A stretch of 64,000 bases of DNA from Bacteroidales bacterium H5 (GCA_001701225.1 DAAQ01000003.1:14251-78250); one strand, 5' to 3'; positions 25,166 through 34,081 are shown, numbered from the stretch's first letter. Notes: generated from the letters alone by a model not told the origin. A program made the numbers and translations.

Positions 25166-26146
25166 TTACAGGTCGAATTCGGTTGTGCGGAAGCGATGTG
25201 TGTCCTCGTTGGGCTGCCATGTGCGCACATATATCTGAGGCCTTTCCTTGTCTGTGAAATCCCACAGCAGGAAGACTGTGCCGACATCGCTATAACCTGT
25301 CGAGTGCCATTCCTGTCTGACTGTGACACCATATATATTGGGGTTTATCGGGTTGCACTCGACTTCGATGTCGTCAAACTTGACATTGATATACGAGTTG
25401 GGTGCATCGAATTTCTTGAAAAGTCGATCGAGATATTCCTGCTTTGTCTGTTTGGTATATTCCACCACAGTGGCTATGCCTTTCTCAAGGGTGGTGCGCT
25501 TGCGAACACGACCGGTGATAATCAGAGCGTCATCACTGAAGATGTCGCGCATGAACGCCTTGTTTTTCTCGCAGTAGGCTGTGCGGAACTGCTCGACGAA
25601 ATGGAGTATCTGCTGGCGCTGGTCTATATCTTCGAGTGTCTTGGCACCCTTCATCATTGATGCGACCTGATGCAGACCCATGGATATGACGAAATCCGAG
25701 ATACGTCCCTGCGGGTCGAAAGTAATGGTTATCTCCTGATTTCGGGCCTCCTTGTATTCGACCGGGTTGAGGGGGAGCATCTCGACCCCGATGCTCTGTA
25801 TCTCATATCCGCGCAGCGCGGGCGCATGCCCGAGCCTCACGCATTTCTGTATGATGTCGTCGTCAAAGGTGCGCATCCTCACATTCTCCCATATCTGCAT
25901 CAGGCTCAATGAAGCTTCTTCCGAAATCTCGACTCCGTTGAAGTCTATGCTTGGGGATTTGGCCGTGGCGGCCTGGTTCATGGCTGTGAGGAGGCCGGCG
26001 ATATTCCTCTCCATCCTTTGCACCGGAACCGAGGGGTCAATGCCGTCGTTGCGGTCAATCTCGAATGTGACCACATCATTGGCCACTGCGGGGAGGGTGC
26101 AGAGTATGAGCGAGAATAAGGTAGCGATTTTCTTTATCGTTGTCAT
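25166..26146 (-). CDS. Exported protein with NTF2/SnoaL-like features, tubulin-like cluster
   Basis: A 326-residue exported protein. The ATG at 26146 gives signal peptide MTTIKKIATLFSLILC and lies 8 bases after the preceding stop; the longer frame overlaps that gene. The C-terminal half (HFVEQFRTAYCEKNKAFMRD, IFSDDALIITGRV and later TVRQEWHSTGYSDVGTVFLL) resembles an NTF2-like cone fold. The N-terminal half contains IDFNGVEISEEASLSLMQIW. No enzyme motif is seen. It is probably a periplasmic partner of the neighbouring exported proteins. Confidence 0.65.
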   Translation of the reverse strand: MTTIKKIATLFSLILCTLPAVANDVVTFEIDRNDGIDPSVPVQRMERNIAGLLTAMNQAATAKSPSIDFNGVEISEEASLSLMQIWENVRMRTFDDDIIQKCVRLGHAPALRGYEIQSIGVEMLPLNPVEYKEARNQEITITFDPQGRISDFVISMGLHQVASMMKGAKTLEDIDQRQQILHFVEQFRTAYCEKNKAFMRDIFSDDALIITGRVRKRTTLEKGIATVVEYTKQTKQEYLDRLFKKFDAPNSYINVKFDDIEVECNPINPNIYGVTVRQEWHSTGYSDVGTVFLLWDFTDKERPQIYVRTWQPNEDTHRFRTTEFDL

Positions 26147-26154
26147 ATAATCTG

Positions 26155-26976
26155 TTATTGTGATATTTGGAACCATAAGAACTGATTGCCGCTATAGCTG
26201 TCGAGAGAGACTGTGGCACCTGACAGCAGGTCGCGGTGCTCGCGGGTGAGGGATGGAGCCAGGAATGCCGCGGGATTGCCTGAACCGTCATAGATAAGAT
26301 AGAATGTATCTGTGGGACGGGGATTGGGATTGGTGTTGTTGCCCAGACGCTTTATACGGTTCTGGTTTTTATATCTGTTCAGCAGTTTCTTGGCCTCTGT
26401 CTGGCCGGGCTCGTTGACGATGTTCTCGAGCATGTCTGTCTGCCATTTTGCAAGCTCCAGCCCTTCGGTATTCAGCTTTATGGCATTTTGAACGGCAGGT
26501 TCGGGAGCGGGTGCCGGGGCCTCGGTACGCACATAAGCCTTACGTGCGGCTGTCGTCCCCATGGTGCTACCGTTGTCCGGCTCTTTCTTAACCTGTGGTG
26601 CGGGAGCCGGGGCCGTTACGCTCCCGGCTGCGGAAATATCTTTTTTCGACACATACCCGAATATGCGTGTCATGTCGCCGCGGGGCTGCACGAGATATTC
26701 CTTGCGATAGTCGGCAATATCCTTTATGATGCGTCCGTCGGTCTGCGAGGCCGGATCGGTCGCGACAAGGTATTTTGTAATCTCAATCTTCAGCAGCGCA
26801 TCACAGGCAGCCTTGGCGTCTTCCTCGTTGGGTGCCGAGGAGAGGGCATAGACATATTCGCCGCTCCTCTTGATTTCGTTCATTTTTTGCGAGAACGAGA
26901 CTGTCTCTTCGGCGCGGGCGCCGATGTAAGCCGTCAGGAGTGTGAGAATTGTATAAAGCCGTATATTACTGAGCAT
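26155..26976 (-). CDS. Exported Ala/Pro-rich linker protein, tubulin-like cluster
   Basis: A 273-residue exported protein with signal peptide (YTILTLLTAYIGARA). The N-terminal globular part (KRSGEYVYALSSAPNEEDAK, ALLKIEITKYLVATD) is followed by a low-complexity linker rich in Ala, Pro and charged residues. A C-terminal part follows with KKLLNRYKNQNRIKRLGNN and TFYLIYDGSGNPAAFLAP. Gaps to both neighbours are 8 bases. I do not recognise the family. Confidence 0.65.
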   Translation of the reverse strand: MLSNIRLYTILTLLTAYIGARAEETVSFSQKMNEIKRSGEYVYALSSAPNEEDAKAACDALLKIEITKYLVATDPASQTDGRIIKDIADYRKEYLVQPRGDMTRIFGYVSKKDISAAGSVTAPAPAPQVKKEPDNGSTMGTTAARKAYVRTEAPAPAPEPAVQNAIKLNTEGLELAKWQTDMLENIVNEPGQTEAKKLLNRYKNQNRIKRLGNNTNPNPRPTDTFYLIYDGSGNPAAFLAPSLTREHRDLLSGATVSLDSYSGNQFLWFQISQ

Positions 26977-26984
26977 GTGGGTTT

Positions 26985-28109
26985 TCAGTTTTTAAACAGG
27001 TTCTTGATATTTGAAGATGGGACGAAGGCGTTCAGTCTGGCCGAAGCTGTGCCACGGCCTGTGGCGATGCAGTCGAGCGGCAGTGACACGCGCAGTACAT
27101 GGTTATATCCCGCATGGCGGTTGTGCATGATGACAAGTATGTCGGCGAGCCCTGTGCCCTCACTGTCTACAGACAGTATTCCGACGTATGGCGTGCAGCC
27201 GCCCTGCATTGCGTATGCTACGAACTTCTGTACGGTCGTCTCGATGGGCTGCGTCTTGAGACCGAAAGTCTTATGGCGTATTGAGAGCGCGATGTCGCGG
27301 GCCCGGGGTATGTCATAGCCGGTGAAGAGATTCATGATGCTCTCGACGCAGTGCGAGGTGTCGAAAACGGGGACGGACGATAGACCGTCTGTCCCGGTGG
27401 CATAATATCTTTCGGATTTTAGCTCACAGTCGAGATAGCTTCCATTATGCTCGACCCGGAGGGGGGACAGAGAGTCAGGTCCAAACCGGCCGGTCGCGGC
27501 TGTTGCGGATCCCGGCGTTGCAGTGAGCATGGTTTCGTTTATCTCGCGTGCCAGACGGCGGTCGTTCTCAAGCATCTTCCGTCCGAGTATCAGCTCATGA
27601 TCTATCGGGAAGGATATGCGGCAGAGCGGACTCTGCGGGTCACCCCACATGGCGGTGAACTGAGTCGGAGTGCTCTCGCTCGAGAATGAGATTGCCGAAT
27701 CTTTCTGTATGGCGTCGATAGACCTGATGCTCCCGGTCTCAAACACGAACCGGTCTTCGGTAAGCTGCTGTTTCACCGATTTTTGACGCTCAAGAGGCAG
27801 GCTCAGCGATAGCCAGTAACGTTCGATGAAATCGGCTATGAGGGGGATGATGGCCCTGCTGCGCAGTGTCGGGGAGAAAATCCGGTATCCGATATGTTCC
27901 ACGTACGCCCTGGAGGTGCGTATGGTGACATCTCTTTCCCCATATCTCATCGTGAATGTCGAGTCGCACTCCGGCAGCTCGGCCGAGACGCATTTGGAAA
28001 TCTCCTCAAGTCTATCCGAACGGAAATCGACGGCATCACACGGGTTTTCAATTCCTCCGAAAATCAGAGAAATTGAAAACACAAGTGCTGTTCTGCCTGC
28101 TGCCGTCAT
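26985..28109 (-). CDS. Unknown exported protein of the tubulin-like cluster
   Basis: A 374-residue protein with a short N-terminal hydrophobic segment (TALVFSISLIFGG) that may be a signal peptide. Recognisable pieces include ISFPIDHELILGRKMLENDR and FTGYDIPRARDIALSIRHKT, and the end is SSNIKNLFKN. No catalytic motif is visible and I do not recognise it. It lies 29 bases after the zinc-ribbon gene and 8 bases before the next gene, consistent with cotranscription. Confidence 0.65.
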   Translation of the reverse strand: MTAAGRTALVFSISLIFGGIENPCDAVDFRSDRLEEISKCVSAELPECDSTFTMRYGERDVTIRTSRAYVEHIGYRIFSPTLRSRAIIPLIADFIERYWLSLSLPLERQKSVKQQLTEDRFVFETGSIRSIDAIQKDSAISFSSESTPTQFTAMWGDPQSPLCRISFPIDHELILGRKMLENDRRLAREINETMLTATPGSATAATGRFGPDSLSPLRVEHNGSYLDCELKSERYYATGTDGLSSVPVFDTSHCVESIMNLFTGYDIPRARDIALSIRHKTFGLKTQPIETTVQKFVAYAMQGGCTPYVGILSVDSEGTGLADILVIMHNRHAGYNHVLRVSLPLDCIATGRGTASARLNAFVPSSNIKNLFKN

Positions 28110-28138
28110 CGGGAGATGGTATCGGGGTCGTGACTGGC

Positions 28139-28795
28139 TTATCTGTGGAAGCTCCGCTTTTCAGAACCCCGCTGCCAATATCCGCTGACAAGCTCACCAT
28201 TCTTGAACTTGGTTCGTGTTATCACGTCGCCTGGCATGAGTTCGATAGACTCGTGAGCCGCATTCCTGAGGTTGAGGGTATATCTGCGTGTCACGGTAAT
28301 CTCGCCTCCGAGACCGTCTGCCGGTCCGCTGTATGTCCCGTAAGGAACGGTTATGGCTGCTTTCTGCCTGGGTTTGGGCTGGGGTTCGGGTTCGGGCCCG
28401 GGCGGGAGAGGCGGGGCCACTGTGTCGATGCCCTCCCTGGCGGTATCTATCGGTTCTTGGCCGGTGTTGACACCGGTTGAGTCAGTCCCTCCGGTCTCGA
28501 CCGGAGGTGTTTCCGGGTCTGACGTGACTTCCCTGTTACATGAGGGTAAATTGGTCCAGAGCAGAAAGACGAGGACGGCTATCAGGGCGATAGAGACACC
28601 GATGATGATTTTGCCGTACTTGTCCCTGAATGACCTCGGCGGAGGACATTCGCGCAGGGGTTTCTGACATTCTTCGCAGACGAAATCCTTTCGCGATGCA
28701 ATCTGCTGCACCTCTTTTGACTTGCATTTCGAGCATGAGTCGTTCAGGCAGATGCCGTAGCGGTAACGCAAGTGTTCTTTTCTATTTGCTGGCAT
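28139..28795 (-). CDS. Zinc-ribbon single-pass membrane protein
   Basis: The 218-residue protein begins with a double zinc-ribbon-like region (Cys16, 21, 24, then Cys40 and 43, with Cys50 nearby), followed by one membrane helix at about residues 63-81. A proline/glutamate-rich linker (PPLPPGPEPEPQPKPRQK) leads to a small C-terminal domain with RRYTLNLRNAAHESIELMPG. The zinc ribbon should be cytoplasmic and the tail periplasmic, so it could link the cytoplasmic tubulin-like protein to the exported proteins. That coupling is an inference from topology and gene order. Confidence 0.75.
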   Translation of the reverse strand: MPANRKEHLRYRYGICLNDSCSKCKSKEVQQIASRKDFVCEECQKPLRECPPPRSFRDKYGKIIIGVSIALIAVLVFLLWTNLPSCNREVTSDPETPPVETGGTDSTGVNTGQEPIDTAREGIDTVAPPLPPGPEPEPQPKPRQKAAITVPYGTYSGPADGLGGEITVTRRYTLNLRNAAHESIELMPGDVITRTKFKNGELVSGYWQRGSEKRSFHR

Positions 28796-28829
28796 GGTAT
28801 ATGGTTGTCATTAAAGATAATGGCTTTTT

Positions 28830-31800
28830 TTATATCACGGGGGGCATTGCCGGAGGGGCAGGTGGAACGGGAGGCATCCCTGGTGCCGGAGGCATGGAGG
28901 GGGGCATCTTTGGTGCGAAAAGCGATTTGAGCGTATCGACCTGACCTGCGGGCGACCATGAGGCCATACCTTCCATCCATACGGTAGACTGTGCCGTAAG
29001 CTGTCCTGTCTGCACCATTTCCCGGCATTTCGCACGGTTGAATGGCCCATATTGCTGACCGGCGACAGCGATATATAAGCTGATTTCGGGCTCCGGGACA
29101 GGGGGTGTCGCTATCGGCGTGCCGGGTAGAGGTGGAGGCGTCGCGCCGTTGCCATCGGTAGAAACTCCATTTTGGCCCCCTAAGGGCTCTTTCCGGGCTG
29201 CGACTTCCTCGGCATTCTCAACTGCGAACAGTGACGGGAACTGCGAGCCGTTGCCCTCGCTGTGGAGCAGTATGGCATTGCCCGCATCGGTGTTGGTGTT
29301 GCCCGTGTGCAGGAAATCCTCATATCGCTTCATATAGGGGCGCATCCAGTCGATGGCTCGCATCGGGAAGCAATAATTCACGGTGATGATGGATAGCTCG
29401 TCCTTGCGCGGGCTTTTGCGGTTGACGGTGATTGTGGTGCGGGCCGTGCTCTGGTTGAACGAGTTCTTGAATGCCTCCTCGAGTTTGTCGGCAAAGCGTT
29501 TCAGCCCCTCGTTCTCGTCGGGCGACGGTATGGAGACCAGTATGGCTTTCTTGTTGATGCTCGCGGGATTGGTTGGCGAGAGGTTCCCCTCGTTGTTGCG
29601 CAGGTGCAACTGTATCTGGTCGTTGTTCAGTTTCAGATAGACCCCGCTCTGCTGGACAATCTTGTTTGCGAATGCCTTGATGTCATCGTCTGTCTTGAGT
29701 TGTTGCTGCAGTTGGGTGAGGATGTTCAGGCCAAGCACTTTCTTGTCGGCGTCTGCCTTCTCGCTATGCTTGGTGCGCACAATCTCTGAGAGCTTGATGT
29801 CGAAGGCATCCTTGATGTCATCGACATGTATGTCGTTGGCCAGGATGCCGAAATTGACGAAATCGCCTTTCGGCAATATCGCATCGCGCAGTTGGCCTGC
29901 GATATTTGGCATCTCGATCTTGTCAACCTTAACATCAATCTCGAATTCGCACATGGCCTCCTCCTCGCTCACCTCGATGATGGCGCCGCGCATATCCTCG
30001 AGGCCCTTGTTGGTCTTGCGCTGTGCGGCCACCAGTTTCTCGGTCTCCTCGATGGCGTCTGTTATTTTCTGTCCGAAAGCCGAGATGTCGGCATCAAGCC
30101 TGCCAATCTCTACGGATATTCTTGCCGCGAGCCTTTGGGCGAACCCGAGGGCGACGAGGCGTGTTTTTGACGAATAGTAATCGGTGAGTATGCCCTGATG
30201 CTCGGCATAGCGGCGCGAGCCTGTGCCGACCATGCGCTGCAGTATGCCCAGGCGGCTCCACTCCTCGACGTTGCCAAGGCGGTCTTCGTCGATGGCCCTG
30301 TAGTTTTCGGTCTCTTCCCTGATTGCGGTCTCGATCTCGGTGCGTATCTCACCGATGCGCTCGATGAGCAATCTTGACACGCGCTGAAGCTCGATGATGG
30401 ATATGTCGCCGAGTTTCCATTTGTCAAAAAGTCCGTGCTCGATCTTGCGGCGCACCTCCTTGGCCATCTCGGGAATTGCACGCTCTTTGGCGGTATAGAA
30501 CCCCTCGACACCATCCTCGCGGAAATGTGTCGAATAGAAATCGGCGAGTATGTTGTCGAGCTCGTTGAGGGGGTTGTTGTCTTTCTTTGCCTCCTCGGCA
30601 TATCCGATGGCCTTGTCGTGCCAATAGTCATTGAACTGAGGATAGTCCGTGTCCGACTCGAGTATCTTTTTCTCGAGGGTCAGGTGCTCGAGATCAAGCA
30701 TCCATGCCTGCTGGTTCTCTTTTGACAGATAGTCGCGGCGATAGTCCTTGTTGCGTTCCTCGTTGACAAATCCCTGGTTCTCGCGCCAGTTGTTATACTT
30801 GAACTGATAGAGTATCGACTCACCAAGGGTATAGGTGATATGCTTGAGCACGCGCAGTTCGGGATATATGACGCGCTTGATGCCGAACGAGTTGATTTTC
30901 TTGGTCCTGGCTACGGGGACACGTCCGTCGGCCCCGCTGTTGGCTGCTTCGTCAAACTCGAGGGCGAAATCATCCATGTTCTCGAAAGTCTGGGCTCTGA
31001 TGATGTCCATATTGACGGCATCCTCGTCGCTGACATAGAATATGCGCGCGAAAATATAGTCGCTGACTATTTTGGGCAGTTCAGAGAGCGAGTTGATGGT
31101 AAGACCGTTCTCATTGACATTGCTGTATACCGTCAGGCCGTCGGCTATTCCCTTCACACGGTCGTTATACAGTTTTATCTCACCCCTTCCTGTCACATCC
31201 TGAGGGTTCCAGCGTCCAGCCTGAAGGGCGTTGAGCTCTTTCATTGCCGCTACGCCATTCTGATAATAACGGCCCTGGTCCATGTCACTTTTGGGGAGGC
31301 TCATCTCTGGCAGCATGGCGAATACCAGGATTTTCGCGTCGGGATATGCCTTGCGTGTCTGCACAAGTGCGTCGACGATTGAGCCTGAGCCCGTACCGCC
31401 CGAAAGTCCGGCAAAGATATAGATGGTGGTCTTGTCGGCTGTCCCCGAGATTTCCTGGGCGCGATAATAGGCATCCTTGAGGCTGTTGACATACCCTATG
31501 GCATTTGCGGCAAAGAGCAGACGCCCGGCTCTGCGCTTCTGTCCGGCTGCCTGTCCCAGCGACCCGATGGCCGACTTGACGGCACCGACATTCTCGACGA
31601 TACCCTTGACAGACGGATAATTGTTGATGTGGTCGAGGATATGCTCGACATCGACAGCCTTGATGTTGAGAAACTCGTTGTTGGTAAAGGATGCGTCCTG
31701 TCCCATCACTCTGAAGTCGGCGCGTGCCCTGCCGTCTTTGGGCATCATCTCGTCTGTGGAGTCCACATAGAGGATGGAGACGGGTTGCTTCTTACGTTCT

Positions 31801-31916
31801 TCGGAGGTCGGGAACTCCTCGAACATACGCATCTTGAATGCCCGGAGTATCTTGCCTCCGGTTCCGCCGAGACCGACAAGTATATGATTGCCTGTAACGG
31901 TGATTGTGTTGCTCAT
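28830..31916 (-). CDS. Large tubulin/FtsZ-like GTPase with C-terminal GYF-like domain
   Basis: A 1028-residue cytoplasmic protein. It starts with a nucleotide-binding glycine loop LVGLGGTGGK (residues 13-22) and carries the tubulin/FtsZ signature SGGTGSG at about 172-178, placing it with the tubulin-like (Tubulin_2) family. A long helical middle, about residues 400-700, follows. Near 945-1000 is a GYF_2/DUF4339 domain (YIAVAGQQYGPFNRAKCREM, with WMEGMASWSPAGQVDTL), then a tail made almost only of Pro and Met. GYF domains bind proline-rich peptides, so tail and domain may interact within or between molecules. Polymerisation and GTPase activity are expected but not shown. Confidence 0.85.
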   Translation of the reverse strand: MSNTITVTGNHILVGLGGTGGKILRAFKMRMFEEFPTSEERKKQPVSILYVDSTDEMMPKDGRARADFRVMGQDASFTNNEFLNIKAVDVEHILDHINNYPSVKGIVENVGAVKSAIGSLGQAAGQKRRAGRLLFAANAIGYVNSLKDAYYRAQEISGTADKTTIYIFAGLSGGTGSGSIVDALVQTRKAYPDAKILVFAMLPEMSLPKSDMDQGRYYQNGVAAMKELNALQAGRWNPQDVTGRGEIKLYNDRVKGIADGLTVYSNVNENGLTINSLSELPKIVSDYIFARIFYVSDEDAVNMDIIRAQTFENMDDFALEFDEAANSGADGRVPVARTKKINSFGIKRVIYPELRVLKHITYTLGESILYQFKYNNWRENQGFVNEERNKDYRRDYLSKENQQAWMLDLEHLTLEKKILESDTDYPQFNDYWHDKAIGYAEEAKKDNNPLNELDNILADFYSTHFREDGVEGFYTAKERAIPEMAKEVRRKIEHGLFDKWKLGDISIIELQRVSRLLIERIGEIRTEIETAIREETENYRAIDEDRLGNVEEWSRLGILQRMVGTGSRRYAEHQGILTDYYSSKTRLVALGFAQRLAARISVEIGRLDADISAFGQKITDAIEETEKLVAAQRKTNKGLEDMRGAIIEVSEEEAMCEFEIDVKVDKIEMPNIAGQLRDAILPKGDFVNFGILANDIHVDDIKDAFDIKLSEIVRTKHSEKADADKKVLGLNILTQLQQQLKTDDDIKAFANKIVQQSGVYLKLNNDQIQLHLRNNEGNLSPTNPASINKKAILVSIPSPDENEGLKRFADKLEEAFKNSFNQSTARTTITVNRKSPRKDELSIITVNYCFPMRAIDWMRPYMKRYEDFLHTGNTNTDAGNAILLHSEGNGSQFPSLFAVENAEEVAARKEPLGGQNGVSTDGNGATPPPLPGTPIATPPVPEPEISLYIAVAGQQYGPFNRAKCREMVQTGQLTAQSTVWMEGMASWSPAGQVDTLKSLFAPKMPPSMPPAPGMPPVPPAPPAMPPVI

Positions 31917-31942
31917 GGTATATGTATATTATGTATTTGTTT

Positions 31943-32548
31943 TCAGATTCTTAAGGATTTCCGCCTCCCGCCATAGCGTGATGCCACCCTGTCGTGTGTT
32001 CTGCCTGTCTGCCGTCTCCCCGGCCTGTGGGTGGATTTGCGTCCCATTGTCTTGATGACGGCTATGGCAGCTATGACCACGAAAAGGAGTGACCACAGCA
32101 GGCGTCCGGTTATTATGCCGTTGAGATAGCTCCTCAGCGTATCGCACAGGACAGCGGGGAGTTCTGTGATGGTATGGCCTGAAAAATCGCACGAGTCGGC
32201 GTAATAGTACAGTATCGGATGCTCTTCGAGCACGTCCCGGAAAATCTCGTTTGACTGGAATGTGCTGACGGTCGAGCTCATGTCGAGCCCTGACGAGTCA
32301 ATCGCGTTCTCGACCATATCCTGTATCGACGAGATGTCCGATTTCATGGCGAGAGCTCCGCAGATGATTGTGCTGTTCCATATTATAATCAAAGAGAGCA
32401 CCCCGAGCACGGCATATGACACTGGCTTGAAAACGGCATCCTTGTACCATCCCTTTATCAGAAAGATGAAAAGAGATAAGAACAGGACAGTAATCAGCCC
32501 TCCGTACAAGAGGCTCCCGATTGAGTATTTCAATATGGCACTGAACAT
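31943..32548 (-). CDS. Three-helix membrane protein, first gene of the tubulin-like cluster
   Basis: A 201-residue protein with two N-terminal membrane helices (LITVLFLSLFIFLI and VLGVLSLIIIWNSTIICG), an extracytoplasmic region of about 90 residues including ELPAVLCDTLRSYLNGI, and a third helix (LLFVVIAAIAVIK). It ends in a strongly basic tail (RKSTHRPGRRQTGRTHDR), probably cytoplasmic. It lies 26 bases upstream of the tubulin-like gene and could be its membrane anchor. The ATG at 32548 is 15 bases from the left recombination-like site. No consensus promoter faces this gene in the present orientation. Confidence 0.7.
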   Translation of the reverse strand: MFSAILKYSIGSLLYGGLITVLFLSLFIFLIKGWYKDAVFKPVSYAVLGVLSLIIIWNSTIICGALAMKSDISSIQDMVENAIDSSGLDMSSTVSTFQSNEIFRDVLEEHPILYYYADSCDFSGHTITELPAVLCDTLRSYLNGIITGRLLWSLLFVVIAAIAVIKTMGRKSTHRPGRRQTGRTHDRVASRYGGRRKSLRI

Positions 32549-32562
32549 ATTTAAGGTTTAAG

Positions 32563-32581
32563 GTACTTTTGCATAGAGATA
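32563..32581. repeat. Left recombination-like site (IRL) of the putative invertible segment
   Basis: Outer arm GTACTT, spacer TTGCATA, inner arm GAGATA. The spacer and inner arm are an exact inverted copy of the right site at 32747-32765. The sequence from 32575, AGAGATATGGACGACA, also recurs directly at 32759-32774. Confidence 0.7.
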
Positions 32582-32759
32582 TGGACGACATGGATTTTAT
32601 TGCCAGCCAGATTATTATATCTGATATTGGTAAGATTTGCTAAACATATTCGGTTTTTGGTAGGCTGATGTATAAAATTCCATAAAAAAAGTTTTGCGAT
32701 AGGGGATGTAATTCAGAAATATTTCGTAACTTCGCATTTGGTTAAGTATCTCTATGCAA
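32569..32759. promoter_or_regulatory. Putative invertible promoter segment upstream of the tubulin-like cluster
   Basis: About 190 bp bounded by 13-base inverted copies of TTGCATAGAGATA, lying between a tyrosine recombinase gene and the cluster. Near its right end is TAACTTCG (32727-32734), a variant of TAnnTTTG, facing right, away from the cluster. After inversion this element would face left, roughly 45 bases from the ATG at 32548. No good TTG lies 19-20 bases before it. In the present orientation no TAnnTTTG faces the cluster, so this looks like an OFF state. Confidence 0.55.
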
Positions 32760-32765
32760 GAGATA
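32747..32765. repeat. Right recombination-like site (IRR) of the putative invertible segment
   Basis: TATCTC-TATGCAA-GAGATA: perfect 6-base inverted arms around a 7-base asymmetric spacer, the layout of a tyrosine-recombinase crossover site. The spacer is the reverse complement of that in the left site, so recombination would invert the DNA between them. Confidence 0.7.
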
Positions 32766-32787
32766 TGGACGACAACAAGACCTTTGA

Positions 32788-32825
32788 GCCTCAGAACCAC
32801 CTGGTGCTGAGGCGATAATGTTTTT
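32788..32825 (+). terminator. Hairpin beyond the right recombination-like site
   Basis: Arms gcctcag and ctgaggc around a partly self-complementary loop, followed by gataatgttttta. It could stop transcription leaving the segment rightward and keep it out of the recombinase gene. Confidence 0.5.
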
Positions 32826-32834
32826 AGGGGAAGC

Positions 32835-34040
32835 TCATTTAAGTGATTTCAGAATAAGTGAGTTTGCTTTGTCGACGACGGACATGTCGAGGCTCGCGAG
32901 GTATATCCGTGTCGTGGTCTCGTTGTCGTGGCCCATCCCCTCGGATATGACCGAGAGGGGGATGCCTTTGGCTTTGGCGGCCGATGCCCAGCTATGTCGG
33001 GCTACATAGAGGGTCACCGGGGCAGCCAGGCCGATCATTGCTGCTATCCGCTTTAGGTTATGGTTGATGTTGTAACTTGCATTGCGGTATGTGCATCTCT
33101 CGTTGGTGCCGCAGTTCCTGATGACCGGGAGCAAGTAGGCGCTTTTGTTCTCGGGATACTTGTCAAGAATCATCTGCATCTCTTTTGTCCATCTGATGGT
33201 AAGCTGCTGTCCCGTCTTGCGGCGGCGATAGGTGACATAGCCGTCCCTGAGATCTGTTTTTCTAAGGAAGGCCATGTCGATGAAGCTCATACCACGCAGA
33301 TAGAAGCTCATGAGGAACATATCGCGCGCATAGTCGAGCGTGGGTGTCACCGATAGTTCCAGTTCCTTGATTCTCTTTATCACACTCAGTGGTACTGCGC
33401 GTTTGACGGTCTTGTCGATTCCTGTGTAGACGTGCCTGAACGGATTGCGGTTTTCAATCACACCCTTCTCTACGCCACGGTTGTAGACCGCCCGGAGTAT
33501 GCGCGTATAGAATGAAATGGTGTTTGGGGCGACCCCGCGGTTTCTCAGCCACGCCTCGTAACCCTCCATCAGGTCTGAGGTTATGCGGTCGAGCATGATG
33601 TCCTCCTCATTCCTGAATTTCCTGAAACTGTTGAGGGTAGATCTGTAGGTCTCCGACGTCCTGATTTTGCCGTTCTGTCTCAGCCGGGAGATGACATCCT
33701 CCATGAAATTGAAAAGCGAACATTCATGCCTATAGCGGTTAAATTCTTCGATTACGTCATCGGCGGTATATGTCAGCCCGTCGGCGTCGAGCTTGCGGTC
33801 AATTCTTGTCAGCCGCTCGATATCACGGCGGATATGCTCACGGATAGAGAGTATCACAAGCTTACGGTCACTCTTGCGGAGGGCCGTCACCATCGATTGT
33901 CTCTCATCCCACTCGGAGGTGAATACTTTGTAGCCTGTCAGCATCTGTCGTACCTTCCTTCCGTGGATAATCTGATAGTAGATTGTCCCTTCGCGGTCTG
34001 TGACAGTTGAGGGCCGGAATTTTACTTTTATTGAAGCCAT
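32835..34040 (-). CDS. Tyrosine-type site-specific recombinase
   Basis: A 401-residue recombinase. The ATG at 34040 gives MASIKVKFRP; the 28 upstream codons overlap the promoter. An N-terminal arm-type domain and a SAM-like core-binding domain (TSETYRSTLNSFRKFRNEED) precede the catalytic domain: Arg249 in LRGMSFID, Arg348-His349 in YVARHSWAS and nucleophile Tyr380 in TRIYLASLD, with GMGHDNETTT before it. The usual His of HxxR is Tyr here, which I recall in Bacteroidales recombinases that flip promoters. It lies 70 bases from the inverted-site segment and carries no other mobile-element genes. Promoter element at 34082-34089. Confidence 0.9.
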   Translation of the reverse strand: MASIKVKFRPSTVTDREGTIYYQIIHGRKVRQMLTGYKVFTSEWDERQSMVTALRKSDRKLVILSIREHIRRDIERLTRIDRKLDADGLTYTADDVIEEFNRYRHECSLFNFMEDVISRLRQNGKIRTSETYRSTLNSFRKFRNEEDIMLDRITSDLMEGYEAWLRNRGVAPNTISFYTRILRAVYNRGVEKGVIENRNPFRHVYTGIDKTVKRAVPLSVIKRIKELELSVTPTLDYARDMFLMSFYLRGMSFIDMAFLRKTDLRDGYVTYRRRKTGQQLTIRWTKEMQMILDKYPENKSAYLLPVIRNCGTNERCTYRNASYNINHNLKRIAAMIGLAAPVTLYVARHSWASAAKAKGIPLSVISEGMGHDNETTTRIYLASLDMSVVDKANSLILKSLK

Positions 34041-34081
34041 TATAATATGAAGCTTTGGATTTTGAAATAAAATAGACTCGG

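Noticed and set aside
32835..34040. Prophage or integrative element around the recombinase
   Set aside because: No structural, replication, relaxase or excisionase genes flank it, and no attachment-type direct repeat at a tRNA is nearby; a local inversion role fits better.
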